From Pseudomonadota bacterium (lineage in GTDB: Bacteria > Pseudomonadota > Gammaproteobacteria > Pseudomonadales > Pseudohongiellaceae), in NCBI GenBank assembly GCA_027623555.1, contig JAQBSZ010000020.1, forward strand, positions 1 to 64,000: a stretch of 64,000 bases of DNA. Direction: 5' to 3'. Position 1 is the stretch's first letter, and the number at the start of each line of letters is the position of its first letter. Positions 58,652-64,000 of this stretch are shown piece by piece. The notes below the pieces were generated by a model. It saw only the letters and a list, made by a program, of their open reading frames with translations, ran no database searches and was not told the origin of the DNA. The position numbers and the translations under genes are program-made.

Positions 58652-60736
58652 GTGGCCAAGCAATCCGACGACAACAAGAACAAAACCCATCCCCAGAACA
58701 ATAAAGGCCTGAGCCGACGGGAGTTCGTCAAGAAGGGAGCTGTCGCCGGCCTGGGGACCGCGGCGCTGGTCGGGCAAGACGGCGCGCGCGCGCAAACCTC
58801 GGCGGCCGGTGCGGAAGACATTAGCTGGGACTACGAAGTGGATGTTGTGATCGCCGGGGGTGGCTGCGCCGGTCTGACTGCGGCCATTCGCGCGCGGGAT
58901 CTTGGTGCCAGCGTGCTGGTGGTGGATCAGAACTTCGATCTCGGTGGCCGTATGCTGCACAGCGCCGCGCGGATGTCGCTGGGGGGAGGCGACCCGGTGC
59001 AGCGGCGCGACATGGCCGGCGAGAGCGACCGCGAAGGTCTGGTTAGCGTAGCGCCACTGGAGAATCCGGAAGAACTCGACGACAGTATCGAGCTGCTGTT
59101 CACCGACCTGACCGACTGGTCGGTAGTGGATCCGAAGGGGCAGAGCCCCTATCGCTACAACGAGCGGGAGATGGTGCGGGCCTGGGCCGAGAACTGCCCG
59201 GCCACCCGGCAATTCCTGATGGATAACTACGTGCGCTTCTCGCGGGTAGTTAGTACCCACGGGGGCGGTGGCTTGTCGCGTGCGCGCCTGGCGACCTGTT
59301 TTCTCATGCTGGGTGAGACCACAGACATGCGGGCTGGAACCATCACCGCCGAAGATGCGGGCGTCGCCGATCGTGAACGCTCGAGTGCCTTTTCCCCCAT
59401 ACCGATGGGCAATGTCAGCCGCATGGTCGGGCCGAATGCCGTAGCCAATGGCGCCGCCCTGTCCCGGCCGCTGGAATTCTCAGCGCGAGAGAAGGGCGTG
59501 CAGTTCCTACTGAATCGTCGCTTCGATGAACTGATACGCGAACAGCCCTTCTCTGGCCGAGTAGTCGGTATCACTGCCCACTATTCGCCGCGGCAACATC
59601 CCGACACCGGCGAGCTTATGCCGAGCTACTGGCAGAATGGCAATATCGACGAACGCCGGCCGACGCTGAACATCAAGGCCCGCCAGGCCGTCATCCTGGC
59701 CAGCGGCGGCCTCGCCGGAAATCCCGAGGTACGCAGCATGTTCTACCCGGCCATGAGAGAGCCCGCCTTTCCCACCAGTGGGCGAGCCTTGCTGGGCCCC
59801 GGTGGTCAGGACGCATCGGCGCTTATTGCCGGCCTGAAGGTCGGCGCCAACCTGGCGGGGATGCAGCAGAATCTTTCCTACTTCACCACGTTCCATATCT
59901 CCACCCGCCTGGGAACGCGCGATGCCTATACCGGCATGATGCCGGGTCACCCGACCTTTGGTTACCGCGGCTCTGCCGGCTTCAATGTGGGTAATTCGGG
60001 CTTCGAAGAGTTCATCGCGGTGAACCAGGTGGGCAAGCGTTTCTTCAACGAAGTGCGGCTTCCCCTTCGGCCCGGACCGAGCGCCTACCCCGGTGACGGG
60101 GGTGCTCCGGGGCGGGGGCTCGATCACAAGCCGTTGGACTGGCGTAACTGCCGCAAGGAGTGGGTCCGGCAGATGTATGACTATGACCACGGCCTGGATG
60201 CCGCGCTGGCCATCAACGAGGGCTCGCAGGCTCCCGATTATTTCTCGGGGCCGCTGTGGGCAATCTTCGATGAGGATGCAGTCACGCGTAACGGTTGGGA
60301 ACTGCGTTACCCGTTCGTGTCCGACAACGGCTACTTCTTCAAGGCCGATACCATCGAAGAGCTGGCTGAGAAGATCTACACCGGCAACGAGTTCCAGCGC
60401 ATGCCGCTGAAATACCTGGCCGAGACGGTAGCCACCTGGAACGGTTATGCGGCCACCGGCACCGACCCCGAGTTCGAGCGCGGCGAAGACGCGCCCATCA
60501 TTCCCATCGCGAGCCCGCCCTTCTATGCACTCTCAATCATGGTGATCTGGCACGATTCCTACGGTGGCCTGCGAGTCAACGGCCGGCAGCAGGTGGTGGA
60601 TATGCAGGGACAGGTCATTCCGGGTCTCTACGCCGGGGGCGAAGCGGTGGGTGGATTCAACAAGCATGGCCTGGGCAAGGGGCATGTGCACGGTTACATC
60701 GCCGGCACCCATGCCGCTGCAGAGTCGGGCAGCTGA
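58652..60736 (+). CDS. Tat-exported FAD-dependent oxidoreductase (fumarate-reductase/KstD fold)
   Basis: 694 residues from GTG 58652 with GGGAGG upstream. The twin-arginine signal is LSRREFVKKGAVAGLGTAAL. The FAD-binding motif is VDVVIAGGGCAGLTAAIRAR with LGASVLVVDQNFDLGGRM. Later segments GNPEVRSMFYPAMREP, VNGRQQVVDMQGQVIPGLYA and AGGEAVGGFNKHGLGKGHVH are typical of succinate dehydrogenase/3-ketosteroid dehydrogenase flavoproteins. The substrate is unknown. The next two genes follow on the same strand, and the cytochrome c could be its electron acceptor. Confidence 0.85.
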   Translation: MAKQSDDNKNKTHPQNNKGLSRREFVKKGAVAGLGTAALVGQDGARAQTSAAGAEDISWDYEVDVVIAGGGCAGLTAAIRARDLGASVLVVDQNFDLGGRMLHSAARMSLGGGDPVQRRDMAGESDREGLVSVAPLENPEELDDSIELLFTDLTDWSVVDPKGQSPYRYNEREMVRAWAENCPATRQFLMDNYVRFSRVVSTHGGGGLSRARLATCFLMLGETTDMRAGTITAEDAGVADRERSSAFSPIPMGNVSRMVGPNAVANGAALSRPLEFSAREKGVQFLLNRRFDELIREQPFSGRVVGITAHYSPRQHPDTGELMPSYWQNGNIDERRPTLNIKARQAVILASGGLAGNPEVRSMFYPAMREPAFPTSGRALLGPGGQDASALIAGLKVGANLAGMQQNLSYFTTFHISTRLGTRDAYTGMMPGHPTFGYRGSAGFNVGNSGFEEFIAVNQVGKRFFNEVRLPLRPGPSAYPGDGGAPGRGLDHKPLDWRNCRKEWVRQMYDYDHGLDAALAINEGSQAPDYFSGPLWAIFDEDAVTRNGWELRYPFVSDNGYFFKADTIEELAEKIYTGNEFQRMPLKYLAETVATWNGYAATGTDPEFERGEDAPIIPIASPPFYALSIMVIWHDSYGGLRVNGRQQVVDMQGQVIPGLYAGGEAVGGFNKHGLGKGHVHGYIAGTHAAAESGS

Positions 60737-60791
60737 GCGTGAGAGTAAACTTGGGCACTAGTCTGAACCTTATGCGGGAGCTTCACTGAGC

Positions 60792-61412
60792 ATGAATGAG
60801 GGGAAAAAGTTATCGCACCTCATTCATGTCGTTGTATGGGATGTGCCGTCGACCATCGAAGAAGGTGAGAAGTTCAGCATCAAGGCTGGCATCAAATGCT
60901 CGGCCGAATGCCGACTCGACGATTGCACGATGCAGATCAATGACCATGAAGGTACGCAATTGGCATCGAGTACTATCAGTGATGCTGCCTGGCCTGGCTC
61001 AACTGCGCTCTATTTTGCGGAGCTGGAACTGACGGCACCTGACACAGCAGGGCCGTATAGATGGGAAGCCAGGGTTGCAGCGATTGAGAAGGAAAGTCTG
61101 CACAAGGAGTGCATTGCCGGTTTCAACTTACAGATCGTTGCCGCACCGGAATGCGTAATAAACGTGCAAGCTATCGACAGAGAGAATCAGACCCCGGTGA
61201 AAGGTGCGAAGGTCGTCGTGCATCCTTACCGCACCCTGACAGACGAGCGCGGTCTGGCCGAGGTGAGAGTTCCGAGGGGAGAGTACAGACTCTTTGTTTC
61301 CGGGAAAGATTATTTTCCCTTTCGCAGTGACGGCGAAGTGAATTCGGACATCACGATAAGGGTGGAACTGGCTGTGGATCGGGAGCTGTCGGATGCGGAG
61401 CTGTGGTCATGA
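60792..61412 (+). CDS. Two-domain beta-sandwich protein in the flavoprotein cluster
   Basis: 206 residues, no signal peptide seen. The N-terminal half (HVVVWDVPSTIEEGEKFSIK, CSAECRLDDCTMQINDHEG) is an Ig-like sandwich with four cysteines; the C-terminal half (VNVQAIDRENQTPVKGAKVV, then HPYRTLTDERGLAEVRVPRG) is like a carboxypeptidase-regulatory/CnaB domain. Its role next to a Tat flavoprotein is unclear. It overlaps the start of the next gene (ATGA). Confidence 0.6.
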   Translation: MNEGKKLSHLIHVVVWDVPSTIEEGEKFSIKAGIKCSAECRLDDCTMQINDHEGTQLASSTISDAAWPGSTALYFAELELTAPDTAGPYRWEARVAAIEKESLHKECIAGFNLQIVAAPECVINVQAIDRENQTPVKGAKVVVHPYRTLTDERGLAEVRVPRGEYRLFVSGKDYFPFRSDGEVNSDITIRVELAVDRELSDAELWS

Positions 61413-61990
61413 AACTAATGGGAAATAAGTGGAGATGGATTTGTCTGCCGTTTACCCAGGCAATACAGTTGATTTCCAAAATTTCCGGTACGGAAAATAA
61501 ATCGGTCTCTATGTATTCACCTCGAAAAATGAATCTCTCCCAATCTATTCTTTGTGTATTTGTTCTGCTTATTGTGACCGCTCCTCTTTCTGTAGCTCAG
61601 CAGGAGCGAGAAAGTAACGGCCAGGCATTGGTCTGGGATGGTGTCTATACCGAAGCCCAGGCAATGCGGGGCCGGGACGTCTATGAAGGTGCCTGCGGGT
61701 TTTGTCATGGATTCAGGTTGGATGGTGCGGCAGACGATCCGGACATGCGCTCAGCACCACCGCTGGCGCGGGCCAAGTTCCTCCGCGACTGGGAGGGAAG
61801 GTCGCTTGCCGTATTGTTTGAATTGACCCGTACGACAATGCCGGAAGGCAATCCAAACTCGCTTACCGACGCCGAGTATGCCGATGTCATCGCCTATATG
61901 CTCTCGGTGAGCAGGATACCGGCAGGCGACGATGAGCTTCTGCCAGAATTGCAAAGCCTCGCGCGCATCGTCATTCAGCAACAGGAATAA
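61409..61990 (+). CDS. Exported cytochrome c
   Basis: 193 residues if translation starts at ATG 61409, which overlaps the previous stop as ATGA. The mature part has GRDVYEGACGFCHGFRLDG (CxxCH haem site) and a distal methionine in TTMPEGNPNSLTDAEYADVI. The signal peptide is internal (QSILCVFVLLIVTAPLSVAQ), about 40 residues after 61409, so starts at 61511 or 61529 are equally likely and fit export better. It is the probable electron acceptor for the flavoprotein at 58652. Confidence 0.75.
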   Translation: MKLMGNKWRWICLPFTQAIQLISKISGTENKSVSMYSPRKMNLSQSILCVFVLLIVTAPLSVAQQERESNGQALVWDGVYTEAQAMRGRDVYEGACGFCHGFRLDGAADDPDMRSAPPLARAKFLRDWEGRSLAVLFELTRTTMPEGNPNSLTDAEYADVIAYMLSVSRIPAGDDELLPELQSLARIVIQQQE

Positions 61991-61997
61991 AAAGGGG

Positions 61998-62205
61998 ACG
62001 GAGGCTGAGGTATCCCCAGAAAATATCGAATTAACTCAGTGGATTAACTTGTTTTACGTTTGTGTTTGCGGATTGAAAGCAATCGAAGCCTATGAATTTC
62101 GACTTCAAGCCGAGGGCTGGGATGTTGTTTGCGAACAATCAGGGCCGAAGGTCCGTGAGCAAATAATATCCCAGCCCTGGGCCGCCGGCCTGTAGAAGTC
62201 GCCTC
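61998..62205. repeat. Family G element, copy 2, within family E arms
   Basis: It starts GGAGGCTGAGGTATCCCCAG and includes the core GTTGTTTGCGAACAATCAGG and TCCGTGAGCAAATAATATCC, which is identical over about 54 bases to the inverted copy at 28108-28163. The outer edges are GGGGACGGAGG (61994) and CCGCCCGTCCCC (62208), giving a nested E-type hairpin. A reading frame runs through it, but I regard it as repeat sequence. Confidence 0.72.
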
Positions 62206-62235
62206 TCCGCCCGTCCCCTTTTTCTACCCCTTTTT

Positions 62236-63231
62236 CTATTGAATTCCCTTGAGCAAGCGGTCGAACAGATCAGCACCAGTAATAATTCGTTGTTGATCGG
62301 TCCACAGCAATACAACATCATTCTCGATGACTCCAAGGGGTTCCTGCTTCGAACGTTTCATCATACGGATGACCGAGCCGAGATCGGTGTGATTGTCATA
62401 GATGATGACGGGCCGATGACAGTAATGGTAAGGATCGATATCATCCCCCTCAAACAGCGCGGCACGCAAAAACCCATCGGAATCCAGCAGCAATTGCGGC
62501 TGGCCTTCCATATCAGCCAGGATCACCCATTTTCTGCCTGAGGCATGCAGACTCTGAAGAAAAGGATCATCCAGTTTGCGCTCGAACGACGGCAACCTGG
62601 GTAGATCAATATCAGACGGAAATCTAAGGATGCTTGCAGGATCCACAGTCGCGCCTTCGCTGAGAGCGGCGATTTCATCAATCTCCAGAAAATTCAGGGC
62701 ACCAATTCCCTCAACATCGTCCACATCGCTGTCATGATGCTCGACGTGTTTTAACAGCATGTCCCGGATAACCTGTTCCCTGAAAAATACTGCCGATTCC
62801 ACCCCCAACCATTTGTCGAGAATCATAGCCGCCGGCTTGGCCACCGGATACAGAATAAACTGATACACGCGTAGAACCGGGCCGAGAAGGGAAGCCATCT
62901 TGAGGGCATTCCTGGAGAAGTAGGCCTGCGGGATAATCTCTCCCAGGAAAGTAATGACGAAGGTTGAGAATAAGAATGCGAAAACCCCGGCCAGCACTGA
63001 GTTGGAAAGCAAGGTCAACAGCACGTTAATACCGACATTGCCCCACAAGATGGTAGTTAGCAGGAAGTTAGAATCCTGCCGCATCTGCAACACGCGCTTA
63101 GCCTTTGGATTGGTTTCCGCCTCGACTTCAAGCTGAAGTCGTGACACGCCGAAAAAGGCGAGATTTAACCCGGAAAACATTGCCGACTGCGAAATGCAGA
63201 AGATAATGCCGTACCAGATCCAGTTTTCCAT
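62236..63231 (-). CDS. DUF21/CNNM-domain membrane protein
   Basis: 331 residues. An N-terminal DUF21 domain with three to four helices (ISQSAMFSGLNLAFFGVSRL, LLTTILWGNVGINVLLTLLS, FAFLFSTFVITFLGEIIPQA) has the FLGEIIPQAYFSRNA motif of the CNNM/CorC family. The C-terminal half would hold the CBS pair, but it is weak and short (DDVEGIGALNFLEIDEIAAL and later SDGFLRAAL). Family members are linked to Mg2+ or Co2+ transport. A bacterial homologue with a shortened regulatory part. Confidence 0.82.
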   Translation of the reverse strand: MENWIWYGIIFCISQSAMFSGLNLAFFGVSRLQLEVEAETNPKAKRVLQMRQDSNFLLTTILWGNVGINVLLTLLSNSVLAGVFAFLFSTFVITFLGEIIPQAYFSRNALKMASLLGPVLRVYQFILYPVAKPAAMILDKWLGVESAVFFREQVIRDMLLKHVEHHDSDVDDVEGIGALNFLEIDEIAALSEGATVDPASILRFPSDIDLPRLPSFERKLDDPFLQSLHASGRKWVILADMEGQPQLLLDSDGFLRAALFEGDDIDPYHYCHRPVIIYDNHTDLGSVIRMMKRSKQEPLGVIENDVVLLWTDQQRIITGADLFDRLLKGIQ

Positions 63232-63512
63232 GATCTATTCCCTACATGTTGGTCAAAAATATTGGTCAATTTCTGCCGCAAACCTTGCACGGCAATTTGG
63301 GGCGGCCAACTTACACTACTTTTAGACGGGAGTATATCGATCCACCGATCCGGAGCTCATGCAAAAATGAGCAATAGTAGAGGAGACCCAGCGTCAGGCG
63401 TGTTATGCGGCTAGTCGATCTTGAGTCGGGAATCCACGCAAAACCGCATGATCCGGCCTGCTTCGGCAGATGCAGTTGGGCCATTACCAACCAAGAATGG
63501 GGGTTAGGATAA

Positions 63513-63573
63513 TAAAGGGACGGAGGGATTAAAATTTGAGCAATTGTTCAAAATTTCCTCCGTCCCCTTTTTT
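63513..63573. repeat. Family E hairpin (E6)
   Basis: AAAGGGACGGAGGGATTAAA and TTTCCTCCGTCCCCTTTT. It overlaps the 3' end of the phosphotransferase gene. The 316-base gap before it (63232-63547) holds no gene that I can support. Confidence 0.88.
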
Positions 63574-64000
63574 GCAGCACCGGTATCAGTTCATCTAACC
63601 AGGGGCTCAGACTCCTGGTCAGCGTTGAATTCTGGCTCCAGCGTGAGGCACGTTGGCACACTCGTATAGCTAACTCATGCACCACACCCACCTTGTCGAA
63701 TTCAAGGCAATACGCGTAGTCCCACCAGCCATTCTTTTCCTGATAACGCAGTATCATCTCCAAGCGTATACAGGCATGCATCGTGCCGTAGACTGACAGG
63801 TATTCCTGTGCGCGAGATTGTGAATAACCATGGGCAAAGGAGGGCAGGATCTTTGCGATGAGGGCGTCTTCCAGTTCTTCCAGATGCGGTGTGTATTCAT
63901 CGCTCAGCAGCCAGGCAACATCATCGAGGGGATGGCGTTTCCCGCAGTGTTCCCAGTCGATCCAGATTACCTTGCCGCTTTCGCGTACTACCGCGTTACC
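63548..64000 (-). CDS. Phosphotransferase (APH/choline-kinase-like), C-terminal part
   Basis: The frame is open from the right window edge and gives about 150 residues. KVIWIDWEHCGKRHPLDDVA is the metal-binding IDWE(x)CG..R..D segment that follows the catalytic loop of aminoglycoside phosphotransferase-type kinases. An alpha-helical C-lobe follows (SQSRAQEYLSVYGTMHACIR). The last few residues (KRGRRKF) are encoded by the arm of hairpin E6. The N-terminal lobe is outside the window, so the substrate cannot be judged. Confidence 0.7.
   Translation of the reverse strand, partial: GNAVVRESGKVIWIDWEHCGKRHPLDDVAWLLSDEYTPHLEELEDALIAKILPSFAHGYSQSRAQEYLSVYGTMHACIRLEMILRYQEKNGWWDYAYCLEFDKVGVVHELAIRVCQRASRWSQNSTLTRSLSPWLDELIPVLQKRGRRKF

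Noticed and set aside
61932-62195. Reading frame ending EGWDVVCEQSGPKVREQIIS
   Set aside because: It overlaps the G element, and its other copy reads in a different frame there; conservation is at the DNA level, not of a protein.
63300-63500. Possible structured RNA near the right edge (GC-rich, with group II intron-like text)
   Set aside because: No conserved domain V/VI motif or pairing that I can trace; too weak to annotate.
385-63573. Hairpin series as a CRISPR array
   Set aside because: Repeats are palindromic, hundreds to thousands of bases apart, with genes between them, and there are no cas genes.

Overview
The window looks like a chromosomal, accessory-rich segment from a free-living, probably marine or sediment gammaproteobacterium. 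That placement is an inference from its gene content: periplasmic quinoprotein dehydrogenases, TonB and a TonB-dependent receptor, class C beta-lactamase-fold serine hydrolases, Tat-exported enzymes, a RIO kinase, PurU, and paralogous YACHEGNY-type periplasmic proteins. I see no rRNA, tRNA, CRISPR array, intact transposase or replication origin.

Layout. Positions 1-18 kb are a toxin/regulator island: a Fic fragment, a serine hydrolase, hipBA, two full-size Fic genes (one with a homopolymer frameshift), an amber-split ABC permease, an ORF6N gene, a PhoD-like phosphatase, an AT-rich 1011-residue orphan, a winged-helix nucleotidyltransferase gene with a decayed HEPN-like partner, and higBA. Several of these have iterated palindromic operators just upstream. 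Positions 18-31 kb hold mostly exported enzymes: a triple carboxymuconolactone-decarboxylase-fold protein, a GlcG/HbpS-like protein, an amidase, two PQQ dehydrogenases, a TonB-dependent receptor, and a sulfotransferase missing its start. Positions 31-40 kb have lipoproteins, a RIO kinase, a calcium-loop repeat protein, TonB and PurU. Positions 40-64 kb have a ModA-like protein, serine hydrolases, an esterase, a beta-propeller protein, a winged-helix NTase/HEPN pair, a formamidase-type protein, an amidohydrolase, a PhyH oxygenase, two UGA-interrupted redox/methyltransferase genes, a Tat flavoprotein/cytochrome c cluster, a DUF21 membrane protein and the end of a phosphotransferase.

Main finding. 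Two neighbouring minus-strand genes (51892-53052 and 53184-53885) are each interrupted by one in-frame UGA exactly where a cysteine is expected (UPYC in a redoxin; SL-U-C in a methyltransferase). Each UGA is followed at the right distance by a hairpin with a G-bearing apical loop, so both are good candidates for selenoproteins.

Second theme. Nearly every intergenic gap carries a hairpin-forming inverted repeat. I sort them into families by their arms: A (GGGGACACTAATAAC), B (GGGTCAGGTCTCCA), C (GGGGACAGACCACGTTTT), D (GGGTCAGAGTAAAAATACA), E (AAAGGGGACGGAGGGA), F (GGGACAGATTTATTT) and G (a larger element with a conserved core). Decayed 3' ends of REP-associated tyrosine transposase (RAYT) genes lie at 25.6, 27.9 and 28.3 kb, two of them directly abutting a D-type arm, so the hairpins are probably REP-like elements once moved by RAYTs. 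Many single genes are bracketed on both sides by hairpins of the same family, and hairpins have supplied start or stop codons to several reading frames.
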